From: Gossypium raimondii
Lineage: Eukaryota; Streptophyta; Magnoliopsida; Malvales; Malvaceae
DNA length: 64,000 nucleotides
Direction of reading: 5' to 3'
NCBI RefSeq assembly: GCF_025698545.1
Contig: NC_068577.1
Span: 8,757,501-8,821,500 of the forward strand
The position numbers and the translations under genes are program-made. Numbering within the stretch: the first letter of the stretch is position 1; each line of letters starts with the position of its first letter. Shown here piece after piece: positions 48,711 to 60,064 of the stretch. The notes beneath the pieces are model-generated. The model was not told the origin of the DNA and did not search any database. It saw only the letters and a list, made by a program, of their open reading frames with translations.

Positions 48711-50150
48711 ATGGCAGCAATAAGGTTTGAAATTGAGAAGTTCAATGGTGAGACAAATTTCAATCTATGGCAAGTTCGGATGATGGCAATTCTTGTTCAA
48801 ACCGGCTTGAAAAAGGTTATTACTGGGAAAAAGCTTAAGAATATAAATAAAATAGAATGGGAAGAGCTTGGTGAAAAGACCTTGTCTGCAATCCAGTTGT
48901 GCCTCGCAAATACGGTCTTGCAGGAGGTATTGATAGAGAAGACCTCATCCGCATTGTGGAAAAGGTTAGAAACTCTTTATGCGACTAAGTCTCTAGCTAA
49001 CCATTTAGTGTTGAAACAACGTCTATTTACGTTCGTATGAACGAATGTGAGCTTCTTAGAGATCACACCAGTCAATTCATTACTCTTGTAAATGATTTAA
49101 AGAACGTTGAGGTTCATATTGACGATGAAGATCAGTCTATGCTATTATTATGCTCTTTACCCCATTCATACAAGTCTTTTAGGGAGACCCTGATTTATGG
49201 CAAAGACAAACTCTTGTTCGAAGATGTGAATGGTCATTTGTTGAGTATAGACAAACTCGAAAATGAGTTTGGTTTGGATAGCAAGGCGGATAGGCAAGCT
49301 TTCGTTTTGGTAGCATCAAAGAAACGAGACAAAAGGTGTCGCTATTGTAAAAAGTTAGGTCACGTCAAAGCAGATTGTTATAAACTGTGAAATAAAATAG
49401 CAGCTGAGAATAATGAGGAAGATGTAGCTGATGCTAATTTGGCCGATGAAAGCGGTGATGATTTCTTGTTAGTGTCAACGAGCGATAACTCCAAGCTCAC
49501 GTCTGAGTGGATCCTAGATTCGGGATGTTCTTTCCACATGTGTCCCAATAGAGAATGGTTCTCCATATACAGCTCGGTTAAAGGTGGAGTTGTGCACATG
49601 AGAAACGATTCATCTAGTAAGGTAATTGGTATTGGTACTGTTAAAATTAGGATACACGATGGGACGATTAGGACACTCTCAGATGTCAGGTATGTACCTG
49701 ATTTACGGAAGAATCTCATATCCTTGAGTATTTTAGACTTGAAAGGATGCAGAATCAACACCGAGTCGAGCGATATTAAAGTATCTCGTGGAGCTCTCGT
49801 TTTGTTAAAAGGTAAAAAAATTGACAGTGTTTATATTCTGGAAGATTCTATAGTGACCGATGAACTCAGACGTCCCTCGTCTATTACGGAGTCGAATTCA
49901 ACTAGTTTGGAGCGGAGGTAACTTGGTCATAGGAGGAAAACAAGTATGACCGTTTCATTGAAGAGAGGTTCTTTTTTTATGCAGGTTTTGAAAAGTTAAG
50001 GCACTGTGTTCATGAAAATCAGACTCGGGTTAATTTTAATTCGGCAGTATACAAGTCGAAGGCTAAAGGTCTTCCAGTTTTTAAGCACAAATTCAACTCA
50101 ATTAATTCTCTGCATAGTTCAAGATAGGCCTATGACGGGCTTTGGTAAAG
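48711..50150 (+). pseudogene. Copia gag-protease with frameshift and stops
   Basis: Gag starts MAAIRFEIEKFNGETNFNLW and reads 109 codons to KQRLFTFV, where a frame change and stop break it. The second frame continues (MNECELLRDHTSQFITLVND) through the CCHC knuckle CRYCKKLGHVKADC near 49340 and stops at 49388. The protease block resumes with EWILDSGCSFHMC near 49509 (DSG active site) and DVRYVPDLRKNLIS near 49684. A pre-integrase remnant (LGHRRKTSMTV) at about 49925-50060 decays into the 3' LTR. Only two or three lesions in 1.2 kb, so this is younger than the other elements. Confidence 0.88.
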
Positions 50151-50185
50151 ATGGCATTGTGGAAATATGAGTCAATGTGGAGATT

Positions 50186-50609
50186 TGTTGAGTATGACTC
50201 TTATTTCAGTCAAATTTGAGAAATAATCTTTTAGTTAAACTTTGTTTATTTGTTTCAATCAAACTCTGATTAGTTTAGATTATTTTATTATTATTTGACC
50301 TATAAATTTATCCTATAAATAGGCTCTTTTACAACCTTAGAAAATACATCCATTAGAGATTAGAACTCATAACACATTTAGAGAATTTTGTGTTTACGTT
50401 TTGAGGGTTATTTGTTTTCGGGTTTTCGGGGTTTAGTTTTTATTTCTATCTTTTGTACTCTTCGTTCTTTTGTCATTATAATAAAATTATCTTTTCCCAT
50501 GGTTTTTTTATCCTCTTTGGAGAGGTTTTTCCACATTAAATTTGTGTGTTCAATTTCTCAACTTATTCTATTTCTTTTACTTGTTGCTTAATAGGGTTGA
50601 TTCTCAACA
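50186..50609 (+). repeat. 3' LTR of short copia element
   Basis: TGTTGAGTATGACTC to TTCTCAACA, followed by TSD TCCAC. Confidence 0.92.
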
Positions 50610-50791
50610 TCCACTTTAATTTTGCATTCTAGAACACTCATCAGTGAGCTACAACAGTGGAGAATGAATCATGCTTTTAAAGAAAGCAATCCAATTGCTT
50701 ATGTTTCTGGTAGGAATGGGGAGTTGTTGTTTTAATCATTCGACTACCCACATATTTGATTTTGGGTTTTATGTTATGTGTACTAGCTTTA

Positions 50792-50985
50792 GGGGCGAAA
50801 TCAGAAATTTTTTTTGGTGGAATTAAATTGTATATTTTTGCGATAATAAAAATACAATTTTACCATTTGAATAGTCTATATATCTTTATAATTTTTAAAA
50901 GACTAAATGAATTTTTTATCATTTTTTGGTAGCCAAAGTACAATTTTACCATTATTAATTTAAAATTTTATAAACTATAAAAAGA
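50792..50985. repeat. Degenerate GGGGCGAAA-type repeat, copy 2
   Basis: GGGGCGAAATCAGAAATTT then TCTATATATCTTTATAATTT, AAAGTACAATTTTACC and ATTAATTTAAAATTTTA. Shares most of these blocks with 52411-52640. No termini or TSD found. Confidence 0.55.
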
Positions 50986-51030
50986 CTTGAATAGAAGATC
51001 CAAGTACCTACCAATACCTAGACTCCCCAT

Positions 51031-52240
51031 TAGGGGTAAGCATTCGATCGAATCGAATCGAATCGAATCGAAAATTTTCGAGTTAATCGAGTTTTCGAAT
51101 CTTATTTTATCATCCTAACTTTGTTTGAAGTTTTCTCGAATCGAGTCGAGTGAGATGGAATTCGAATCGAATCGAATCGAATATATTTGTTCGAGTTAAA
51201 TTTTAAAAAATAATTTTGGGTCCTTGTAACCATTGTCACCCATCGTAATAAAATTTGTCCACCTTAATCAAATTTTTTATTAACTTTCAACACTTCATAA
51301 TTTATTTATTAATTTTTTATATATTGGTTAGCTTCTTTGCTTGCTTAGTTGTTTCAATTATCTTTAGATTCTTGTCACTATGTATTTTAGAATTAAAAAA
51401 TATATTAAATGTAAAGATATGATTTTTTTTAATAAAAGTTATTTTAAAAATAAAATGTGAAATTGATACCAATATAAAATTTTAACACGAATATTTTATG
51501 GCATAATTAATAATTCAATTTTAATATAAATATTCAATATGACTAAACAATTCAATAATATAAATAATATAAAATGTGAAATTTAATTTAATAATATAAA
51601 TAGTAAATATAAATAAAATTATTACTATTTATGTTTAGTGATTTTTTTTGATGATTTTGATTTTTTATTTGAGAGTAAAGGGTGAGAAGTAAAAGTTTAA
51701 GGGAAAAATAAAAAGTTTTGGGGAATAAAAGTTTGAGGGAAAGTAAATAGGGGAGAGTAAAATTTTGGAGGGAAAATATTTAAAAAAAATTGGAGGGGGG
51801 AGGGTTTGGGATAGATGGGAGGTGGGATGGGAAGGGAATAAAAGTTATAGGGGAAAAGTGGGAGGGCGTAAAAATTTTGGGGGAAAATAAAATGTTTTGA
51901 GGGTTTTTGGGAGTAAAATTTTGGTGGAAAATAGATTTTGGGTAGATTGGGGGGTTGGGAGGGGAGGGGAGTAAAAGTTTTGGGGGGAAAGTGGGAAGGA
52001 GTAAAAGTTTTGAGGGAAAAGTAAAAAGGTTTGGGAGTTTGGGGTAAAAATGTAAAATATTATAGTTTGATATTCGAATTATTCGAATTATTCGAGTTAT
52101 TCGAATTCGAAAACTCAACTCGATTCGAAATTCGAAATTCGAAAAAAATATTCGAGTTGATTCGAATAACTCGATTCGTTTAACTCGAAATTCGAATTTT
52201 TTTGATTTTTTCGAGTCGAATCGAGTTTTGCTCACCCCTA
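51031..52240. mobile_element. Non-autonomous hAT-like element with TCGAA arrays
   Basis: 1210 bp; TIRs TAGGGGTAAGCA and, from the right, TAGGGGTGAGCA. Flanked by CTCCCCAT (51023-51030) and CTCTCCAT (52241-52248), a near-perfect 8-bp TSD as in hAT elements. Both subterminal regions are dense in (T)TCGAA units on either strand, forming inverted arrays; the middle (51670-52040) is a G-rich run of GGGAAAAGT-like units. The long open frame on the minus strand across it is low complexity and not a gene. A truncated relative is at 16948-17565. Confidence 0.8.
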
Positions 52241-52410
52241 CTCTCCATGGACTAGCACTAATTGTATTAAGGATCATTTGGTAAAAAAAATCTTAGTACG
52301 TGATAAATGGAATCCTAATATAGTTAACTTCATATTTTAATATTTTGGATTTCAATTTTGTCAAATAATAAAACTTCAATAAGGCCAACAAGCTATTAAT
52401 CTCATTACAG

Positions 52411-52640
52411 GGGCAAAGCTAGAAAATTTTTTTAGGGGGGTCGAAATGAAATTTTAATTTTTCATAGTCTATATCTTTATAATTTTTAAAGGATTAAATT
52501 AATTTTTCATAAATTTAGGGGGCCAAAGTGTAATTTTACCTCTACTAATTTAAAATTTTAAAAATTTCTAAATGACCAAAATAACGAATTTCCATTTTAG
52601 GGGGGGCAGGTCCCCTGCTAGCCCCCTGGATTCGTCTCTG
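52411..52640. repeat. Degenerate GGGGCAAA-type repeat, copy 3
   Basis: GGGGCAAAGCTAGAAAATTT to GCCCCCTGGATTCGTCTCTG. The ends GGGGC...GCCCC hint at the full unit. Similar to 50792-50985 and 17566-17804. Confidence 0.55.
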
Positions 52641-53383
52641 TCTCATTATAACTTTTATGTGCTCAAGTAATAGCATGTTGTATTGGGTTGAATCCCAAAT
52701 ATACTATTTCTTCCTTTAAGATTATATCTATGTTCAAGTTTTAACACGTTGTGTTTGCGTTCAATGCTAGAGAAACCCTTCATTAAGCTTTCTTTGTACC
52801 CCAACAGAAACCCTTTTTCTTAAAAGTTTAATTTAATAATTGACCCTCAAATCATGCCTTTTTTTAAGTTAAGTTTTTAAATTCTTTTTATCGAATTAAA
52901 TACCTAAACTTTATTTTTTATAGTCAACACTAGCCATTACCGTTATATCTATTAAAAAAACCTTCTACATCTAATTAAGAAGCGAGATGTAATTAAAATA
53001 AAATTAAATCAAATAATATATTAATATTAAATAAATTAAAAAATATCCCTCTTTCTCCCACCTTCTCCTATTTCATTGTAGAATGCAATAGTGGAGATGG
53101 GAAAATCAATATTATAAAACTACTTCGATTGTAGTGCTCAGAGATGGCCATTGATGTTTTCCTTTTTCAAATTGTTTCCCCATTGATAGATAGATAAAAC
53201 TCTAAAGATGAACTTTTAGTAATGTTGTTTTAAATTCAAAAAAAAGACCTCGGATGGGACAGTGAATAAGTTAAAGATTAATGAAAAAAACAAAAAATAA
53301 ATAAATAAAGGTCTGATGTGTCACAATTTGGTTAGCTCGTGTAACGATATAGGTCAACATTGGTACTGAATTCGACAAAAAAA
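52641..53383. other. AT-rich intergenic
   Basis: No gene or boundary recognised before the Mutator element. Confidence 0.5.
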
Positions 53384-56300
53384 GGTAAATTATACCAACA
53401 GTTACTCAACTTTGGGGTAGCTAAAAAACAGTCACTTAGGTTTCAATTTAGTCACTCAACCTTCAAAAAATAATAAAACAATCTTTTTAACCATTTTCTG
53501 TTATAGACGTAACAAAAAAGTGACATGGCAGATGACAGATTCCTTATTGTCATTAATCATCGAATTGGCCGGTTAGCACCAATTTAAACAGCCCTTTTAG
53601 CACCAATTTAAGGTTTAGGCAGTAGAAGAAGAAAAAAAGAAGAAGGAGAAGAGAAAAAATATAGATGCCGACCGTGATTTCGGTGTGCTATTATGAAAAC
53701 CCAACCAACTTAAACACGTCTTAGTCCAATGACAACCCAGGTAGGAGGTATTTTGGGTGTAAGAAGTTTGGGAGTGGGTTTTGAAAACCATGTAGTTTCT
53801 TCACTTGGTTTGATCCACCATTGACACCCCGTTCACAAATTGTGTTGTTTGGGTCTTCTGAAAAAAGTGAGGACATTGGAGGATGTAAGGAGGAGTGAGA
53901 GAAAAACATAGGTTTTGATGCTTGTATTTGTAATATTGTTGCTGTTTTTTAAACCCTAAACCAACTTATGTGATAGTTGGTATTGTTGTTGTTAGCACTG
54001 AAAACTAGCTTATGTGGCTGCTGGTATATTGTTTTGTTATTCATTAATGGTGAGTGAAAGCTAGGGGTCCCAAATGTAATGGTTTGTAAAGGGTAAAAGT
54101 ATGCTTACAAACTTGAAAGTTGAAATATGAATTGTAATAGGAGAGTATTTAGTTATTGTAATGGCCTGGTATTCTCTCACATTTGTATTTCATTTCATTT
54201 GATTTTTTGAATGCTTAATCTTCTTTTAAGGCTTGAAAGAGTATTTGGTTACTATTTTTTATTTTCTTACATTGCATGGATCAATGATCATATGTTAGAA
54301 AAGATAAAATAGATGAAAAAAAGACAAAAACACATTGGTCAACATTAAACTTCTTTTATATATTAAGGCCAAAATGTTTAAAAAAGGAAGGGTAAACAAT
54401 TGCCAAATTGCCTACAATTCTATACAATTAAATATATTTAAATTGTAGAAAAATTTACAAAAAATTCAGTGACTATATGCTTAAGTTTAGATAACAATAG
54501 CAATCATGGGCAAATAAGTTTAGATAACAATAGCAATCATGGGCAAATTTACAAAAAATAATCTGCCTAAGTTAAGAAATCAGTAGTAGATATAGGCAAA
54601 TTTACACAAGTTCAAAAAGTTAACAAAATAACGTCATATTCACAGTGTTATCGTTAGCCTGTCATAAATGACTCTTGAGTAAAAGTCATCTATCTAACAG
54701 TGGTTGGTTCCCTCTTGAATGAAAGCTTTTCTCTTGGGGCAGCATCTTGTTGGTGAGTTGGGGTAGTTTGTAACTGAGTTGGGGCAACCTCCAACTGCGT
54801 TGGGGTAACATGTTGTTGAGTTGGAGCAACCACTTGTTTGTGAACACCAACTTTGTGTCTTTTGACCTATAGGAACAAGGGAAATCCATCAAACAAATTT
54901 GATTTATAAGTAATATAATGAAGCAAAGGCAGATGACTTATTGGGATGTTTTGGCCAACTTCCCCTTTACAACTCCTTTTATTGTGGCCTATTTTGTTGC
55001 ATTTACTGCACCTCATTTACACTGCTCTCTTTGTCAACCTTTTTATTGTTTATGGTTCATTAGGTTCTTTCATTCTCACCTTAGTAGGTCTACCAGGTGG
55101 CTTTCTTAGTATAGGAGGCAATATTGGCAACATGTTTGGTACATACGCCTATTGTTTAGGACCCCTTACTGGCCTTATGAAGTTGGAGTAAATGGAAAGT
55201 TGGGTTTGCTTGGTGTACCATGTTTGTACATAAGTTTCTGGGAACTCATCTTTTAGATGAATGATAACCACTGCATGCATGCAAAGGATGCCAGTAAGAT
55301 CCTAATTCCTGCAGAAGTAGGAATTCTCAACTAGGTCCACCACATGCTGACTGCCTAGACCACATTCAACCTTATACTTGTCCCCACCATTATGTGATGG
55401 AACACACCTAAAAAATAGTCACTAAAACAATATTAAAAACAACATGTGATTAGCCCCACCAACAATCATACACAAGGTATAAATATATTAAAAAATGGCA
55501 GAATAAAGACATACGTGTATTGGTCTAACAACATGTGATCAACTCCACTAGAATCATACACAATGCAGAATAAAGGCATCAATATATTAAAAAATTATCT
55601 ATTTACCTTAATGAATATTTGATATTGACATCAATCTTTTTTTTTTAATCTTTGGACACAATATTCTTTTAATTTTTTCATCTTCTTCTTTCTTCTTGAC
55701 AATCAGCAACATAATCTTGGTCCTAATTGTTTCCATCATGGTCAGAATAAGTTTCCCTCTTGCTTCCAATATCTCCTACCAGTAAGAAAAATAAAGGATT
55801 AGTGAGTTGCATGTCCTTAATGATTAGTAAGTAGCATAAAGATAGGGGTTTACCTTGTTAAAACATTCAGAAAGATTATTCACCAACATGTTAGACTGAC
55901 TCCTAATTGAGAAATGGGACCTTAACTAGTGAGTAGAGTTCTTTTCCTTCAACCAATCATAAGCATGTTGATTGGTATTCTTCAATTTAGCCATGACCTC
56001 CACAAAATCCCTTGGAGTGCTTGCTCTGACAGCTTTCCAAAATAAATCTTTCAATTCTTTTGTTCAAAAATCAGCCTTCTTGAAATTGGTATGTCAGTGT
56101 CTAACACAAAGTCTTGTTTCTATATAGGAAACAACATATATATTGCTTCTAAAAGTCCCTACAAATAGAACAAAAATAGTTTAATTATTTGACATACCAT
56201 AAACCCTAAACAGAAACAACATAAAACAAAGTAGACAAATGGAGTTTTACCTTTTGTCTGTTAGACATGAAAGTTATATGGTATGAGCTCATAATTTCTA

Positions 56301-58598
56301 AGTTTAATGCAAGCAACTCCAAGAACCAAAGCCATGATGCTTGGTTTTCACTTTCGACAGTAGCATATGCAATATGATAAATGTCATTATTTGTATCTAT
56401 CCCAACAGCTACCAGTAAGTGGCCACCAAAGTAGCCCTTTAAGAAACATCTATCTAAACCTATTATCCTCCTACAACCAACCCTATAGCCATCTTTGTAT
56501 GCCTACAGAGACATACATCCTTTAAAACAACCTTTTATCCAGATAACAGGTTGTTGTTGTTCCCTCATTTTAGGTCCTAACCTCTATCAAATACTCATAA
56601 ATCTTCTCATATTGAGCCTTATGATCTCATTCAATTAATTCGAATGCCCTAAGTTTAGCCCTCCTACATTTGGTTAGTGAGACAAGGCAACGGAAATCTC
56701 TTTTGACATTTTGTTGCAATGATGTCAAAGAATAATCAAGATCAGCAATGAACTTTTCTTTATAATGTTGACCTATCCAAGCTGAGGTTACATTTTTATT
56801 TTTATAGACATTAGAGCAAGTATGGTTAGGGTTTGAACTCCTAATTTGCCAAGACTGGTCAATAGGGTCATTAAAGTTTAGTCTAGAGGTTCATATGTAC
56901 CAAGAACATTTTGAATTGCAGATTGCCTTTAACCTCTTTAGATCTAATTTAGAGAACTTAATAAAATAACTATTCAACCTACCATACTACTTGGCAGCTT
57001 CTTTTAACTGTCTTTGAACTTAAATAACATTCCAACATGAAGTTTAGGATTACTCATGTCATTGTCTAGGTTGAACTCAGGCCAATTTTGGCCATTTGAG
57101 TCAGATTCATGTGCAATATTTAACTTCCTAGAATCATCACTATCACACAGTTCCCCTACTTCTATATCATCCATGTTTAAACCATCTAGATTAACCCTAA
57201 TCCTATTAGACACATCACTATCAAATACATCACTAACATACACATCACTATCAGACATTTCTTCTTCACTCTCATTAAAATTATCATCAATTAAACCTGC
57301 CAAAGAAATTTAACATCAATAAATGCAAACAACAACCAAACAATTTAATACAACATAGGCAATGACCACATATTTTAATACAACATGACAAACAATAACC
57401 AATACAAAAACAATTTAATACAAACACATCCATTTCTATCATGCACATGGCAGACAATAACCAAACACTTTAACCCTAAACCTAGGCAATGACAGACAAT
57501 AACCAATACAATATATAAGCTAAAGAACAAATTTAATCCAATTGATATTTGAAACTAGGAACAAATTTGTCTTTTTATAACAAAAAAAAAACCAAACTTG
57601 ATATTATTAGTCATAAAAATAGGAACATATTTGTCTTTTTAATAAGGCAATTAGTATGCAAATGGAAAACATATTTGAATACACAATATTTCAATAAAAA
57701 TATTTAAAATACTCATAAGTCATATTTGAATAGTTAAATCAGTTTGATACAAACAATAAACATGACATACACAACATCATACACATGGCAGACCATACAC
57801 AGTATTTTCCATTCACTTTAATAACCAGACCCTAAACCCTATGTGAATAACAAATGAAATGAAAAATTGTCATGCACGTTAATAACAAATGAAACCAAAA
57901 TCTAGCATAAACCCTATGTGAATGCAACATTTTTCAAAATTTAAATCTAAACAACCTTAAACCGAAATAACCCTAAATCTAAGAAATAAAAAACCAAATA
58001 CAGAAACTTACTCGTTACAGTGGATGTAACACATTAGCAGCTTCTCTTTTATTGACCATTGTCTATGAAAACCAAAAACATTGATACGTTTCCCTTTTTG
58101 TCTTCTTTTCTCCCCAAACAAAAAATACTAATTGATTTCTAACCCCTAAACCTTGTTAATTAATTTTTGAATCGATTTTCTAACATTAAACCAACCTTGT
58201 TAATCGATTCCCGAATTAGTTTCTAACCCAAAACCCTGTTAATTTTTTCCCAATTGATTTTCTTTTACTCTTCCCCTTAATCACAATCAATTTTTGTTTT
58301 TTTTTACCCTAAACCAACCCATCTATTCAAATTTTTTTCCCTAAACTCATTTCAAACCTTGAACCTTCCATTGCTTCACCAACGTGGCAAGTTAACTGAC
58401 CACATCAACTAGTTAACTTGCCACATCAGCGATCTCGATAAGACAATAATGAAATATGTTAATAAGTGACTGATTTGTCACTTTTTGATAACGTTAGTGA
58501 CTATTTTGTTATTTTTCAAAAGTTAAGTGACTGAATTGAAACTTGAATGACTGTTTTGTCAGCTACCCAAAATTGAGTGACTGCTAGTGTAATTTACA
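53384..58598 (-). mobile_element. MuDR-type Mutator-like element, decayed
   Basis: 5.2 kb with long TIRs (about 200 bp): the left starts GGTAAATTATACCAACAGTT, the right (other strand) GTAAATTACACTAGCAGTCA. Both continue TTTGGG(G)TAGCT, CAGTCA, TTTCAATTTAGTCACT-type blocks. Flanks ACAAAAAAA and AAAAAAAAA are a plausible but low-complexity 9-bp TSD. Inside, the minus strand holds a broken MuDR transposase with SWIM and CCHC fingers. Its size and content are those of an autonomous element that has since died. Confidence 0.85.
54930..57303 (-). pseudogene. MuDR family transposase, multiple stops
   Basis: Reading from 57303: an acidic N-terminal region (MAGLIDDNFNESEEEMSDSD) ends KLHVGMLFKFKDS, where a stop follows. 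Further on come TSAWIGQHYKEKFIADL (about 56740), the DDE core with MFLKGYFGGHLLVAVGIDTN and SWLWFLELLALNLEI (56480-56300), then TFMSNRQ, where an acidic residue is usual in the family (SDRQ). A SWIM-type finger (YFCRN, stop, DLTGILCMHAVVI) lies near 55340-55260 and a CCHC knuckle CSKCNKIGHNKRSC near 55010-54965. Many in-frame stops. It would have catalysed transposition through these inverted repeats. Confidence 0.85.
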
Positions 58599-58782
58599 AA
58601 AAAAAAACTTAAATAACTCAAATAAAGGGCGTAGTATGAGGACCAACCGATGAAGTAAGCCCTCATTAAAAGGTTAAGTTGTAACGCATCGTTTTAGATG
58701 TTTCACCGGTTCGCCGGGACTAATCAGGCGGTGCGTTTTGTATCAATTTCTCCCAACAAAACGATTGTCTATTTCTTGGAAG
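58599..58782. other. Short spacer between the MULE and hAT blocks
   Basis: Bases 58775-58782 (CTTGGAAG) are the expected left TSD of the hAT element; its right copy would lie beyond the window. Confidence 0.4.
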
Positions 58783-60064
58783 TAGAGGTGCTCATGGGTT
58801 GGGCGGCTCGGCCCGGCCTGGCCTGAAGGCCCGCCCGAAATTTGGGAGGGTTTGGGTAAAAAAATAGGCTCGAAATATGGGCTCGGGCAAAAAAATAGGC
58901 CCGTTTTAAAAACGGGTCGGGCCTCGGGTAAAATTTTTTTGGCCCGGGCCAGGCCCGGCCTGGATCTAAATAAGATTTTTTTATTTTTAAAATTTATTAT
59001 TAGAATTAACTTTCCCAATTCCCCTCCCCATTTCCCCGACACCCTTCCCTTCCCTTTTTTTTTTCTTCAGAGACAAATCCCTAAATTCCCTTCCCTTTTT
59101 TCCCCCAAATCGGAAACCCACCTCGCCTGACCCACCATTCCACCTCCGGTGACCGGTCCTCCACGACTCCACCTCCGCTCTAACGGTGCTTCCACCGAAT
59201 CTAGCCTTCAACGTCTTCAAAGGTGAGTTATCTGTTAACGGTTTCCTAATTTTTTAACGTTTTCTCTTTTTTTTGCTTTTTGATGTTGGTTGTGATTTTG
59301 ATTTTTGCTGTTAATGGTGTTCTAATTTTGATTTGCTGTTAATGCTGTTAATGGTGTTCTGATTTTGATTTTGCTGTTAATGCTGTTAATGGTTGTGTTT
59401 TTTATTTTTGCTGTTAATGGTGTTCTGTTAATGTTGCCATATTTATGGCTTGAAGGTGTCCTGGCACATAAATGGTATCAACACAAAATGAGGTTGAGAA
59501 AATGAGTTTAAGGCCATCGATATTGTCAGTGTTTAAGCTATGACGAACCAGTAACAATGAATGGAAAATCTCAAACGAATTGGAATATGATGTTTGCTTA
59601 TTTAACTGTAAGTTTATTTATTTATGAACTGTGATCCTCTTTATGATAAAAAAAAGACACCTACTCAAGGGTATTTCATTGAAATTATTATTAGATTATT
59701 CTAGCCATTCTGAAATGAGTTGTCTAAAAACCCAATACAAACATGTTACTGTAATGATGGTTCAAAGCACATATATGTAGCAGAGAGTAGATAAAACTTG
59801 GTCCGTGTAAAGATCCGCATATCGATTATAGTTTGTTTTAATATTATATTCGCAAAGTTGGTGCAGACACATCATTCATGCATTAATACATGATGCCTTA
59901 AGTCTTGATTAAGCTCTTTGTGTGGAAAGAGCTATGGATTCTAATTTCGCTTATTTTCTTGTTAACCTAGTCATTCAGTTGCCTTATAATTTGCTAAGGA
60001 TGAATCATATTATAAATCAATTGTCAGAGTCTCATGGACCTTCCTTTTATGTCTTTGTTGTCAC

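Larger units (their letters stand above)
48241..50609 (+). mobile_element. Short copia derivative (TR-GAG-like)
   Basis: 2369 bp between LTRs 48241-48663 and 50186-50609 with a perfect 5-bp TSD TCCAC (48236-48240 and 50610-50614). The primer-binding site TGGTATCAGAGC follows the 5' LTR. The interior has gag and protease and then only a degraded scrap of pre-integrase before the 3' LTR; RT and RNase H are absent. This matches terminal-repeat retrotransposons with gag domain, or a simple internal deletion. The 5' LTR's first base reads G instead of T. Confidence 0.9.

Noticed and set aside
51780-52277. 165-codon open frame on the minus strand
   Set aside because: Repetitive Pro/Phe/Lys-rich translation of a G-rich run and TCGAA arrays inside a hAT-like element; it crosses the element's TIR. 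Not a gene.
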